Counted from the stretch's first letter, positions 1 to 8,249 are shown. The stretch is DNA of 19,102 bases from JBCCGE01 sp039029455 (GCA_039029455.1 JBCCGE010000059.1:1-19102), one strand, 5' to 3'. The notes: generated from the sequence alone by a model not told the origin. Numbers and translations are program-made.

Positions 1-586
1 CGTAGTGGTACCCGCCGAGGCATTTCACTGAGTTGAGCGGATTCTCCGGATTGAGAAAAGCGATGCTAATAGTGTAGATCGGGTGACTTATCTTTTCCTT
101 AAGATAGTGGATACGGCATTTTTCTAAGGGACGAGCTTTATGATTTGCTCTCAGCTTTCGATATCCGGCCCAGCCTTCATCCTCGGCCTGCCAGTATCTT
201 GCCGCATAATGAAGTCCTCCCAAATCCTTTCCAATGCCGGGCTCGCCGCAGAACACATGCTGAAACCCTTTTTGTTGAAACCATGCCTGTCGCAGCTGCT
301 GCACAAAATCTTCAAGATTCGTAGTTTTCCTGTAAACCCTGCCTGCGAGCGCATCGAAAATTCGTAGCAGGCTGTCTCGATTGCTGTCACTCAGCATCAT
401 TCTTTCAAAGTCCGTCGCGATCACAGGATCACCCCAGCCGCCGCAAAGTATCAACACGTCCAGATCTAAATCTGTAAGCCCGGGATCAACCGGGGCGTGT
501 TTTGTACTCGGATCCTCATCGAAAAAAGGTTCAAAAGCCGACACTGACAGCGGCAGTAGAAGAATTAATGTCAGAACAGTTCGCAT
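1..586 (-). CDS. Secreted EndoU-like (XendoU-fold) protein, C-terminus beyond the window
   Basis: The reading frame starts at an ATG at 586 and stays open for 195 codons to the left edge, so the C-terminus is missing. Residues 1-17 form a typical Sec signal peptide (MRTVLTL, a Leu-rich core, then SVSA before Phe18), so the mature protein should be exported. The core resembles the eukaryotic-type EndoU endoribonuclease fold. FQHVFCGE at 108-115 and GGLHYA at 123-128 match the family pattern in which one His precedes VFxGE and a second lies in a Gly-x-His motif about 16 residues on. Here these would be His110 and His126. Near the edge, KCLGGYHY resembles the conserved LGGY strand. The catalytic Lys cannot be assigned in a truncated sequence. 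Family members cleave RNA, and some bacterial ones are toxins. No Shine-Dalgarno sequence is clear. The family call comes from motif memory, not a search; the alternative is simply a secreted protein of unknown function. Confidence 0.55.
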   Translation of the reverse strand, partial: MRTVLTLILLLPLSVSAFEPFFDEDPSTKHAPVDPGLTDLDLDVLILCGGWGDPVIATDFERMMLSDSNRDSLLRIFDALAGRVYRKTTNLEDFVQQLRQAWFQQKGFQHVFCGEPGIGKDLGGLHYAARYWQAEDEGWAGYRKLRANHKARPLEKCRIHYLKEKISHPIYTISIAFLNPENPLNSVKCLGGYHY

Positions 587-706
587 GTTTACTCAAAGCC
601 AGGGATTGCTATCACCCTGTGTTCGCATGGTTTTCGGCGGAACTTCCCAGGATCCGCGCTTAAAGACGGAAGCCTATTCTGGATGATGTTCAATTAACAT
701 GAAATC

Positions 707-2095
707 TCATACCGGAGTTGAAGTCCATTTAAACAAACGTTCGATAGCAGCGGCGATGCGAAATAATTCTGCCTCTCCATGGGGCTTTCCAACCAGCTGA
801 ATTGCAAATGGCATTCCGCTGTCAAATCGCCCGCACGGAAGCGTGATCACAGGCAGCGACATCATTGTCGTCGCATAGGCGATACCCAGCCATCGATAGT
901 AGTCGCAGATCGGTACGGTGGCGGAGTTCGGCGATTCCCCGAGTTGCGCAGACCCCGGATACCTCAGCGTCGCATCGACAGCCGACACACTCGTAGCCGG
1001 ACAAATCAGACAGTCAACACCCTCCATAAAACGACCGGCGCTATCCACAATACGCCCTCTGGTTTTTTCGGCGCCGCGCAGTTCAGCGGAACTGAGCGAT
1101 AACCCGCACTGAACGTTCCATTCAACTTCCGGTTTCATAACGCCTGGATTTTGCTCCAACAATGTTTCGAATGAAATCGCGTACTCGTGAGCCCTAAGGA
1201 TGTCAAACGAATCGTGCACGTCTGTAAGATCCGGAGCACCGTCACACATCCGTATACCCTGCTGCTGCAAACGCTGTACGACCTTGCTGAATTCAATTTC
1301 CACATCAGCGTTGACCTCGGTAATGCCCAAATCCAGACTGAAGGCGATCCGGGCTGGCATCAGAGACTCCTGTGCGCAGGAGCGAAAGCCCTGCCCCGGA
1401 TCGTCAAACAGAACATCAGCGAATAAAGCGAGGTCTTCAATTGACCGGGCCATTGGTCCCTGTTGACCCAGAACGCTGAACGGCAGATCCAGTGCGTCAG
1501 AGCTAATCGATCCAGGGGAGGGCCTCAGACTCGTGACGCCGCAAAACGCGGCGGGTGTTCTGAGTGATCCGGCCATATCAGAGCCGTGCGACAACCAGGC
1601 GCACCCGGATGCCAGAGCGGCCGCCGCCCCTCCGGACGAACCTCCCGCTGAGAAATCCAAATTCCGAGGGCTGCGGGTTACGCCGAAAACATCATTGAAT
1701 GTGATTCCACCGGTCCCGAACTCCGGTGTGTTGCTTTTGGCAAAAACTACGCCCCCGCGTCGTTCAATGCGACGTACCAGTTTGTCAGATTTTTCCGGCA
1801 CATGATCGGCATAGAGAGAACAACCATATGTGGTGCGGACACCCTTAACTTCGGTCAGGTCTTTAACGGCAACGGGCAGTCCGTGCAGCAGACTGGTCTC
1901 GGCGCCATCGTCATCATCGCCGAATTCAGGCATCCGATCGAGACACAGTGTCGGCAAGGCATTGATTGCGGAATCAACATCTTGCAGGCGCTCCCCGATA
2001 TCAGCCAGCAACATTTCAGTTGTCACCTGATTGTTTTGCAGCATGGTGACAACATCGCACGCGCTGCGAGTCCACAATGGTCTGTCTTCGCTCAT
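707..2095 (-). CDS. Amidase-signature family hydrolase
   Basis: This 462-residue protein has the usual length for an amidase-signature enzyme, which hydrolyses carboxamides to acid plus ammonia or amine. The Ser-cisSer-Lys triad is clear. Lys78 lies in GLPVAVKDL, the cis-Ser is Ser153 in the glycine-serine loop SAGGSSGGAAAA, and the nucleophile is Ser177 in GSDMAGSLRTP. The spacings Lys-75-Ser-24-Ser are those known for fatty acid amide hydrolase, which supports the assignment. The N-terminal 70 residues are helical and acidic (DDDD around 60-63). There is no signal peptide or membrane segment, so it should be cytoplasmic. It is transcribed away from the racemase-like/sulfotransferase pair, with 153 bp between the start codons. 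Substrate cannot be predicted: the family includes general amidases, urea-derivative hydrolases and GatA-like subunits. No GatB or GatC partner is visible, so a stand-alone catabolic amidase is likely. Confidence 0.9.
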   Translation of the reverse strand: MSEDRPLWTRSACDVVTMLQNNQVTTEMLLADIGERLQDVDSAINALPTLCLDRMPEFGDDDDGAETSLLHGLPVAVKDLTEVKGVRTTYGCSLYADHVPEKSDKLVRRIERRGGVVFAKSNTPEFGTGGITFNDVFGVTRSPRNLDFSAGGSSGGAAAALASGCAWLSHGSDMAGSLRTPAAFCGVTSLRPSPGSISSDALDLPFSVLGQQGPMARSIEDLALFADVLFDDPGQGFRSCAQESLMPARIAFSLDLGITEVNADVEIEFSKVVQRLQQQGIRMCDGAPDLTDVHDSFDILRAHEYAISFETLLEQNPGVMKPEVEWNVQCGLSLSSAELRGAEKTRGRIVDSAGRFMEGVDCLICPATSVSAVDATLRYPGSAQLGESPNSATVPICDYYRWLGIAYATTMMSLPVITLPCGRFDSGMPFAIQLVGKPHGEAELFRIAAAIERLFKWTSTPV

Positions 2096-2248
2096 TTTCG
2101 GCCCATACCTGTACAGAGAGCTCAGTATAAATTATCAAACGGCGTCCCACCATTTGACGATAGGGCAGAACATTGGCTTTCCGGTTGCATTGACACGGTA
2201 TTAGCAGTTCCGACAGACTCCGTTCAGCTCCACCAATGGCGAAATCTA
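2096..2248. promoter_or_regulatory. Divergent regulatory region between amidase and racemase-like gene
   Basis: On the minus strand a good -10 hexamer, TATACT (plus-strand 2124-2129), lies about 30 bp before the amidase start codon. No convincing -35 stands 16-18 bp upstream. On the plus strand a perfect -35, TTGACA (2190-2195), faces the racemase-like gene, but the best -10 at 18 bp spacing (CAGACT) matches only three of six consensus bases. Both are consistent with activator-dependent promoters, or one may be chance. Confidence 0.3.
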
Positions 2249-3070
2249 ATGAAGCCCAAACGCTGGTTCAATCCGGACAACAAACTGTTCCCCTATCAGG
2301 TTGGGTTCACCGCACCGCCTCACGACTTTGACGCAGCACCGTCTGACTTTTTGCGAATGTCTCCGCGTAGCATTGGAGTGCATGGCCGCATGCTGCATTT
2401 GCGTGGCTATGAGCACGAGCTTGCGCAACGCACCGACAACTTTCACTTGCTGGAGGAATTTGTAGAGTGCATGTCAAACAACGGCGTTGATGTCTGCGGG
2501 CAGGTTGGCACCAACTGGGTACACGCCGGTGGCAAGACGCCTGAGGAAATTGCCGCATTCCAGGAGCGTATGGCGGATGAATACCAGACTCCGCTGTTCA
2601 TGGCGGGAAACTGTCTGGTGGAAGCATTGCGTGAAATCGGCGCGGAAAAGATTGCGCTGAATTCGGTGTACTACTGGCCGGACTGGCGTGATGGCATTTC
2701 CCGCTACCTTCGTGATGCCGGTTTTGATCTGGTGTATTCCGGAAATTTCGTCGATCAGGGCTTTTACGCCACGCAGCAGGAAGTCAATGATCTGGTCTGG
2801 GTATTCCCTGGCGAACTGGCGCAGAAATCCATGCAGTACGTTGCAGAACAGGCACCCAACGCCGACGCTATTGTCGTCAATGGAATGCCAAATTTCCGAA
2901 ACCGTGACGGTATTCCCGAACGTATGTCGACTCTGGAATCCGGTATTGAAGAAACGATAGGCAAACCAATAGTGTCTTCGGACAGCGCTTTGTATTGGCG
3001 CATCTACCGGGAACTCGGGTTGGCTCCAGTCACCAGACAGGGCGCACTGCTGTCATCACTCGGAGGTTAA
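2249..3070 (+). CDS. Asp/Glu racemase / maleate isomerase-like protein lacking the usual active-site cysteines
   Basis: The ATG at 2249 gives a 273-residue protein, close to the 240-270 residues typical of the maleate cis-trans isomerase/arylmalonate decarboxylase branch of the Asp/Glu racemase superfamily. The frame is open upstream to 1802, but that stretch lies antisense to the amidase and is not protein-like. Family features are GQVGTNWVHAGG (84-95) where maleate isomerases carry a Cys-Thr-Ser motif, a helix with EALREIGAEKIAL (125-137), and VVNGMPNFR (209-217) where the family has a Ser-Cys-Thr-Asn-x-Arg motif. By this eye alignment the first catalytic Cys is Gly87 and the second is Met213. 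The usual cofactor-free Cys chemistry may therefore be absent or altered. The next gene begins 6 nt after the stop, and its Shine-Dalgarno GGAGG overlaps this gene's last codons, so the pair is probably co-translated. The substrate is unknown. Confidence 0.7.
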   Translation: MKPKRWFNPDNKLFPYQVGFTAPPHDFDAAPSDFLRMSPRSIGVHGRMLHLRGYEHELAQRTDNFHLLEEFVECMSNNGVDVCGQVGTNWVHAGGKTPEEIAAFQERMADEYQTPLFMAGNCLVEALREIGAEKIALNSVYYWPDWRDGISRYLRDAGFDLVYSGNFVDQGFYATQQEVNDLVWVFPGELAQKSMQYVAEQAPNADAIVVNGMPNFRNRDGIPERMSTLESGIEETIGKPIVSSDSALYWRIYRELGLAPVTRQGALLSSLGG

Positions 3071-3076
3071 GACGAA

Positions 3077-3814
3077 ATGCATCCGATCATCAAACTATGG
3101 GCGGTACCACGCTCAACTTCAACGGCATTCGAATGGATGATGCGTCAACGCGGCGACCTGATTTGCTTCCATGAACCCTATGGAGAAGCGTGGTATCAGG
3201 GAGAGGAACCTTTGTGGCCGAGACTCACTGCCGATTCTGTCAGAACCCCCGGATTAACGCTGAGCAGTGTGACTCAGAGGCTTATTGAGACCGCCGCTGA
3301 GAGCCCCGTTTTCAGCAAAGATTTCCCGCACTACATCAATCACATGTGGGATGACGAACTACTTAGTCTGTTTACGCATTCCTTCCTGATTCGTGATCCA
3401 GCCAAAACCATCACATCGATGTATGACAAGTGGCCGGATTTCCATGAAAAAGAGGTCGGATTTGCCGAGCAACGTGAACTGTTTGACTGGTATTGCGACA
3501 AACACGGCAATGCTCCCCCTACCATCGATAGCGATGATCTGCTTGAACAGCCGTATCAAATTGTGGAAGCCTGGTGTAAGGCGGTCGGCATTCCATTTAT
3601 ACCCGATGCGCTGACCTGGGAACCGGGCGCCCGTGACGAAGTAAGCTGGTGGGACGGCGGGTCTTTTCACGCCAACCTGCGCAATTCCGACGGTTTAAAA
3701 CCGCAAAGAAGAAAGTACGTCAACCTGGAGGATGCGCCGGACCAGGTGAAGCAAATTCACGAACGCGTACAGGCGCATTATAAAGCGATGTATCCACACA
3801 GATTAAGGATCTGA
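3077..3814 (+). CDS. Sulfotransferase family protein
   Basis: This 245-residue protein has the two PAPS-binding elements of the sulfotransferase family. The 5'-phosphosulfate loop near the N-terminus is WAVPRSTSTAFEWM (8-21, with Arg12-Ser13-Thr14-Ser15-Thr16 in the P-loop-like turn). The 3'-phosphate element is FLIRDPAKTITSMY, about 95 residues later. It would transfer a sulfuryl group from PAPS to a hydroxyl or amine of a small molecule; the acceptor is unknown. No signal peptide or transmembrane helix is visible, unlike Golgi-type enzymes. A strong Shine-Dalgarno, GGAGG at 3062-3066, lies within the last codons of the racemase-like gene, which supports the ATG at 3077 and translational coupling. 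The stop is 10 bp from the stop of the convergent MFS gene, with no strong terminator between. Some family members of this size are annotated only as hypothetical, so the reaction is inferred from fold motifs. Confidence 0.8.
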   Translation: MHPIIKLWAVPRSTSTAFEWMMRQRGDLICFHEPYGEAWYQGEEPLWPRLTADSVRTPGLTLSSVTQRLIETAAESPVFSKDFPHYINHMWDDELLSLFTHSFLIRDPAKTITSMYDKWPDFHEKEVGFAEQRELFDWYCDKHGNAPPTIDSDDLLEQPYQIVEAWCKAVGIPFIPDALTWEPGARDEVSWWDGGSFHANLRNSDGLKPQRRKYVNLEDAPDQVKQIHERVQAHYKAMYPHRLRI

Positions 3815-3824
3815 GGCTTTCGGA

Positions 3825-5000
3825 CTACGAGTCTAGCGACCGGTTTTCTATCGCACGTTTTAGTGCCATAGAGGCTTCAACCAGTGCCAGCACTGCAATC
3901 AGAACGAGCAGAAACTGAATGCTGATATCCACAATGATCCAGCCGGCGATCAGTGGAAATCCAAAAATGCCAATAAAATAGGTGAATGCAAATATCTGCA
4001 GTGTATGCGCCGTATAGTTGTTGTCAGCATCATTTGCAGCCATTGCGACCAACACAGGGTATGAAGCGCCGTAACCCACGCCGAAAAGAATGGCGACCAG
4101 TATAAAAAGACTCGGATTGCTGCCGGAAAACATAAACAACACAACGCTCGCAAACATAATGTACTGTAGTGCGGCAATCACGGCATATGGATTTCTGCCG
4201 CCGCTAAACCCGGTGAGCAACAGACGACAGATCACAACGGTAACGGTATAAAACAAAAAGAAGTTGGCGTAATCGAGCCCGCGTTCTTCTGCAAATTCGG
4301 TCTGAAAATTATTCATGCCTGCAAATACACTTGCACCGAGACAGACCATAATTAGCGGCACAATGGCTCGCGACCTGAAGACAGCAGATACGGACTCGAT
4401 TGTAAGACTTGACCTCGACTCTGCTCCTCTTCCCTCTGACATCGCCTGAATTGCCGGACGCAGAATGTAGAAGAGTACGGCACTGATAATACAAACGACA
4501 GCGACAACAAAAAACGCCTGCGATGTAGGTAAACCGCGCTTCTCCATTATGGACGCCAGTACCGGAGACAAACCAAACCCGGCCATCATGAACACCGTAT
4601 GCAGGGAAAACACCCGGACCCGTTCTTTTTCATCGCTAATCCGAGTCAGCACAACAGGAGGCAATGCGTAAAAAACGCCCCAGCCAAATCCAAGCACCAC
4701 GCTTGCGATTACGATTGAGGCGCCGAGACTGTCCGCCATGCCAAATAGAAACAGGGATACGGCAATTGCCACACCAGAGAGTGAGAGGGAGGCCATCCGA
4801 CCAATACGATCCGTTAGATGCCCGATGTAGTAAACACTGACCAGCGTGGATACAGTGGTGATGCCCAGAATCTGACCAACATCCTTTTCATTGGCACCAA
4901 AATTCTCAAACAGATTGGGTAACATAAATGTCAACCCATAGGTGCCGGCTTCCAGAAAAACAGCGATAAAGAACAAGCCGAAGACTAGAGGTTTTTGCAT
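3825..5000 (-). CDS. Major facilitator superfamily (MFS) transporter
   Basis: This 391-residue polytopic membrane protein has the length and layout of a 12-helix MFS carrier. Hydrophobic segments alternate with short loops, and a hydrophilic central loop follows helix 6 (around EGRGAESRSS). The signature motif A between helices 2 and 3 is present as GHLTDRIGR (60-68). Helix 1 starts almost at the N-terminus (LVFGLFFIAVFLEAG), as in the family. It would move a small solute by secondary transport across the inner membrane. Direction and substrate are not readable. It ends 10 bp from the convergent sulfotransferase gene and is probably a monocistronic unit, since the next minus-strand gene upstream is 233 bp away with a hairpin between. 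The start at 5000 is preceded only by a weak purine stretch (AGAAGAAA). Confidence 0.9.
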   Translation of the reverse strand: MQKPLVFGLFFIAVFLEAGTYGLTFMLPNLFENFGANEKDVGQILGITTVSTLVSVYYIGHLTDRIGRMASLSLSGVAIAVSLFLFGMADSLGASIVIASVVLGFGWGVFYALPPVVLTRISDEKERVRVFSLHTVFMMAGFGLSPVLASIMEKRGLPTSQAFFVVAVVCIISAVLFYILRPAIQAMSEGRGAESRSSLTIESVSAVFRSRAIVPLIMVCLGASVFAGMNNFQTEFAEERGLDYANFFLFYTVTVVICRLLLTGFSGGRNPYAVIAALQYIMFASVVLFMFSGSNPSLFILVAILFGVGYGASYPVLVAMAANDADNNYTAHTLQIFAFTYFIGIFGFPLIAGWIIVDISIQFLLVLIAVLALVEASMALKRAIENRSLDS

Positions 5001-5190
5001 CGGTTTCTTCTAATCGAAATGTGTCGTCGCAAAGTGTTATGTCGTCACGCTGACGGGGAAATGACAAAGTGACGAGCACGCATCCTAGCAGCATAAAGAG
5101 ACTGCGGTGGAGCCAGTTTCAAAACGGCGAAGGGTACAAAGACGGGTGCTGCAGATATCCCTTAAAGCAGCGGTGCGAGGTTAAAGAGTG

Positions 5191-5218
5191 ACTGCCGAAA
5201 AGTCCTTTTTTCGGCAGT
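5191..5218 (-). terminator. Hairpin downstream of the MscS-like gene, probable terminator
   Basis: A perfect 11-bp inverted repeat (ACTGCCGAAAA / TTTTCGGCAGT, arms 5191-5201 and 5208-5218) has a 6-nt loop. It starts 15 bp after the stop codon of the membrane protein gene on the minus strand. The A/T run is on the loop side of the stem, not a classical U-tail, so it may terminate weakly or stabilise the 3' end. It also insulates the MFS gene. Confidence 0.6.
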
Positions 5219-5233
5219 AATTGTCGAAAGCTT

Positions 5234-6409
5234 TTAGCTTTTAACTTTCTCGGCCCAGCGATCGGCCACGGCTTTCGCTGCATCTCTGCCGCCGAGACCA
5301 AAGGCCAGCGCTGCAGCGACCGCAATTCCACCCATGGTCAAACCAAAAGCCATGTTGACAATATTATCCGCCAGGCCCATCGCTCTCAGACCCATAGCGA
5401 GCACGAGACCGATAATGGCGAAACGCGCTATGTTGGCAATGCCTGCATTTCCGCTATCGACCAGTTTCTGATGCGCCATTGAACTCAGAAAATTTCCAAT
5501 GATCAGGATCACACCACCAACGAGGATGCCACCACCAAATTCCAGAACTTTGGCAAAAATATTCGATATAACCTCGATACCGAGCGTATTCACCGCCGCT
5601 GTACTTGCAGTCAACATCGAGAAAAACATCACGGCTCCACCAACCAGCTTAATCGGTGTAAAGCTCTCACTGAACAGGCTCTGGGCACCGAGCTTTTCAG
5701 GCAGTGAATTGACCCCCATACCATCGAGCAAACCACTAAGCATGTAGACCACAAATTTCGCGACAAAATAGGCAACCAGCAGGATTATGCCGGCGCCAAC
5801 AATATTCGGCACAGCCGCCATCAGTTTATTGATCATCTCCGACGCCGGTTCAGAGATTGACGGAATGTTCAGAACGCCCAGTGCCGCAACGACAATCGGC
5901 AACAGGATACCGCCGAATATAAACGCACTGCCAAACCCGGCAATCTTGAGCTCAGAGTTGCCTGTTCGCTCGGCGATTTGCTCATCAACCTGCCCAAGCC
6001 CCATGCCCACCAGCTCGGAGACAATTTTGGCAATAATCCAGCCCGCATAGCCTATAACCCCCGCACCGATGATGTTGGGAACCGCCCCAAGAAACTTGTT
6101 CAACATTTCTTTTAACGGTGCCAGAACATCGGTCAAACCGAAGTGCTGAAGTACCGCCATCAGGACAAATATCGTCAGAATGCCTTTTATCAGCGAAAGA
6201 ATTGGAGGTACCAGACTGGAAGTCGTACCGTCCGCATTTTTTCTATTGAGAAATTCGACGCTACCCAGAATCTTTCTAAACACTCCAGTGATTATTTTCA
6301 CCAGAAAAAGACCAACAATCAGTATAGCGAGACCGATAAGTGCCTTACCCAAAGTGCCGGATGCGGCGGGGCCCAGAAAGCCCGTCAGATTTTCTATCAG
6401 TTGATTCAT
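5234..6409 (-). CDS. MscS-related membrane protein with repeated TM-helix units (CmpX-like)
   Basis: This 391-residue, highly hydrophobic protein is built from the conserved TM-helix repeat seen in small mechanosensitive-channel relatives. A hydrophobic unit recurs with a 90-residue period, beginning near residues 11, 101, 191 and 281. Units two and three are clearly duplicated: NKFLGAVPNIIGAG (104-117) and NKLMAAVPNIVGAG (194-207). The C-terminal helix, MGGIAVAAALAFGLGG (359-374), resembles the Gly/Ala-rich pore helix of MscS. The protein stops soon after, so the large cytoplasmic beta domain and vestibule of true MscS are missing. A role in membrane-tension sensing or ion permeability is known or proposed for relatives; the function here is inferred. 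A good Shine-Dalgarno, GAGAGG, stands 7 nt before the ATG. It diverges from betC, consistent with an osmotic-stress theme, and is followed by a hairpin. Confidence 0.8.
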   Translation of the reverse strand: MNQLIENLTGFLGPAASGTLGKALIGLAILIVGLFLVKIITGVFRKILGSVEFLNRKNADGTTSSLVPPILSLIKGILTIFVLMAVLQHFGLTDVLAPLKEMLNKFLGAVPNIIGAGVIGYAGWIIAKIVSELVGMGLGQVDEQIAERTGNSELKIAGFGSAFIFGGILLPIVVAALGVLNIPSISEPASEMINKLMAAVPNIVGAGIILLVAYFVAKFVVYMLSGLLDGMGVNSLPEKLGAQSLFSESFTPIKLVGGAVMFFSMLTASTAAVNTLGIEVISNIFAKVLEFGGGILVGGVILIIGNFLSSMAHQKLVDSGNAGIANIARFAIIGLVLAMGLRAMGLADNIVNMAFGLTMGGIAVAAALAFGLGGRDAAKAVADRWAEKVKS

Positions 6410-6634
6410 ATTATTACCTCTCGTATGTGGATTTCATAATTCGAGAACGCGTGGATTCCGAGTACCAACATCCAGATTTTTGGATCACAAGCGAACCGGC
6501 AGGGTCTATCTCCTGCAGCGCGTCAGTATGGGTGCCGCGTATGAATCAATCCTGAAAGCTGACTGAACCTGAAATGAATGTGGTAAAAAGGACTCGTCTG
6601 TTTACAACTGATTACACTTTGGAGGCGATGAGAA

Positions 6635-8143
6635 GTGACTGATGTACGACCTAACATCCTTTTTATTCAGGCCGATCAGATGACAGCTTTGGCGTTGAAA
6701 GCGTACGGCAACCGTTTCTGTCATTCGCCCGCGCTGGATCGACTTGCAGATACGGGCGCGGTTTTCGAGAACGCCTATTGCAATTTTCCCCTCTGTGCAC
6801 CTTCCAGATTTTCTATGGCCGCCGGGCAGTTGTGCTCACAAATCGGCGCCTTCGACAATGCGGCTGAGTTTCCGGCGGAGATACCGACATATGCTCATCA
6901 CCTTAGAAGGCTTGGATACCACACAGCGCTGTCCGGAAAAATGCACTTCATCGGTCCCGATCAGTTTCACGGCTTTGAGGATCGCCTGACCGCGGATTTG
7001 TATCCTGCCGATTTCAGCTGGGTGCCGAACTGGTCAAACGAAGGCAAACGCGACACCAACGATCCACGCTCTGTCACTATCTCCGGGCTGTGCAGCCAAA
7101 GTCGACAACTCAACTTTGATGAAGAAGTTACCGATAAAGCCGTTCAGTTCCTTCAAAGCGAAAGAAAGCCCGGGCAGCCGTTTTTTCTCCAGGTGTCCTA
7201 TACACATCCCCACGAGCCTTATCTGTGCCGACCGGAATACTGGGCGCTTTATGACGACGCGTCGATCGCAGCTCCTCGTGTTCCTGCTTTGAACGATGAC
7301 CAGTACGACGCGCACTCAAAGCGATTGTTGCAGGACTTCGGCATGTGGAATCACAAATTTTCTGATGACGATATTCAAAGATCGCGCAAAGCTTATTTCG
7401 GTTCGATAAGCTTTATTGACGATCAGGTCAATCGGTTACTCGATACGCTTAAGCAGTTAGGACTAGACCAGCACACTGCAATTGTTTTTACCTCTGACCA
7501 CGGCGACATGCTGGGCGAACGCGGCATGTGGTTTAAAAAACACTTTTACGAACCATCACTCCGCGTTCCGCTGTTTGTCAACGCACCGTGGATTGCGCCG
7601 TGCCGTATCCCGGGACCCGCTAGTCTGGTTGATCTTCTGCCGACGTTTTGCGATCTTGCGGGCGATGATCTGTACCATCAATCAAAGGAACAACTGGCTG
7701 GCGAAAGTTTACTGCCACCGACTAAAGACACCAGTGCTTTTGATGATCGGATTGTCTACGCAGAGTATCTGGCCGAAGCAACATTGTCACCAATCGTGAT
7801 GGTGCGTCAAAACCACTTGAAACTTGTTTACTCGGAAACGGATAAGCCGCTGCTGTTCGATTTGCAAACTGATCCGGATGAGCTTGAAAATCTTGCCGAT
7901 CAATCCGAATACGATCACACGCTCAGTCATTACATCACTCATATACATGAGCGTTGGGATTTGCCGGGTCTTGCGCGTCGTATTGTCGAGAGCCAGCAAA
8001 GACGACTACTGATCAGAGAGGCTCACCGGCAGGGTGAAGAGGTGCGATGGAATCACGATGAATCGCCAGGACAGAAAGTTCAGTGGTACCGAGGTGTCGG
8101 CGGTTACAGCGAATGGGCCTTTGATTACGAGCCTGTCCCCTGA
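6635..8143 (+). CDS. betC: Choline-sulfatase
   Basis: This 502-residue type I sulfatase matches the usual length of BetC, which hydrolyses choline-O-sulfate to choline and sulfate in the cytoplasm. The formylglycine motif is CAPSR with Cys54, which a maturation enzyme must oxidise. Metal and active-site residues visible are Asp14 (IQADQM), Arg58, Lys102 and His104 (SGKMHF), Asp288-His289 (TSDHGDMLGERG) and Lys301 (MWFKKHFYE). BetC-specific stretches such as FDNAAEFP (73-80), IPTYAHHLR (83-91) and GKMHFIGPDQFHGFE (101-115) separate it from arylsulfatases. There is no signal peptide. The start is a GTG at 6635, supported by Shine-Dalgarno GGAGG at 6621-6625; the ATG at 6628 reaches a stop after four codons. 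The adjacent BCCT gene may import its substrate or product. No betA, betB or betI is in the window, so conversion of choline to glycine betaine must be encoded elsewhere. Confidence 0.92.
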   Translation: MTDVRPNILFIQADQMTALALKAYGNRFCHSPALDRLADTGAVFENAYCNFPLCAPSRFSMAAGQLCSQIGAFDNAAEFPAEIPTYAHHLRRLGYHTALSGKMHFIGPDQFHGFEDRLTADLYPADFSWVPNWSNEGKRDTNDPRSVTISGLCSQSRQLNFDEEVTDKAVQFLQSERKPGQPFFLQVSYTHPHEPYLCRPEYWALYDDASIAAPRVPALNDDQYDAHSKRLLQDFGMWNHKFSDDDIQRSRKAYFGSISFIDDQVNRLLDTLKQLGLDQHTAIVFTSDHGDMLGERGMWFKKHFYEPSLRVPLFVNAPWIAPCRIPGPASLVDLLPTFCDLAGDDLYHQSKEQLAGESLLPPTKDTSAFDDRIVYAEYLAEATLSPIVMVRQNHLKLVYSETDKPLLFDLQTDPDELENLADQSEYDHTLSHYITHIHERWDLPGLARRIVESQQRRLLIREAHRQGEEVRWNHDESPGQKVQWYRGVGGYSEWAFDYEPVP

Positions 8144-8220
8144 TCGTAGTCTGGTCGCACTCGTATATGTTTTCATTCGCATTTGCGCATTGAACGATCT
8201 TAAGCGTATAGTTAACCTGA

Positions 8221-8249
8221 TTGACCCGGTACTCACCGGTTTCTACAAA
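8221..8249 (+). promoter_or_regulatory. Candidate sigma-70 promoter with a dyad in the spacer, upstream of the BCCT gene
   Basis: TTGACC (8221-8226, five of six -35 bases) and TACAAA (8244-8249, four of six -10 bases) are separated by exactly 17 bp, about 48 bp before the BCCT start codon. The spacer holds an inverted repeat, CCGGT-ACTC-ACCGG (8226-8239), which could be an operator. The BCCT gene can therefore probably be transcribed separately from betC. Confidence 0.45.

Noticed and set aside
1187..1805. Open plus-strand frames inside the amidase gene
   Set aside because: They are antisense shadows of a gene with an intact catalytic triad and show no recognisable protein features.
1802..2248. 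N-terminal extension of the racemase-like reading frame, giving 422 residues
   Set aside because: It lies antisense to the amidase and over its promoter region, has no family resemblance, and the family length fits the ATG at 2249.
3815..3824. Possible terminator between the convergent sulfotransferase and MFS genes
   Set aside because: Only a 4-bp stem (GACT-ACG-AGTC) can be drawn, too weak to call.
5001..5190. Small gene or promoter between the MFS gene and the hairpin
   Set aside because: The short minus-strand frame here lacks coding character, and I found no -35/-10 pair with good spacing, although the MFS promoter must lie in this stretch.
6628..6642. ATG upstream of betC as an alternative start or leader peptide
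   Set aside because: It meets a stop after four codons and is in another frame; the GTG at 6635 fits the Shine-Dalgarno spacing and the sulfatase N-terminus.
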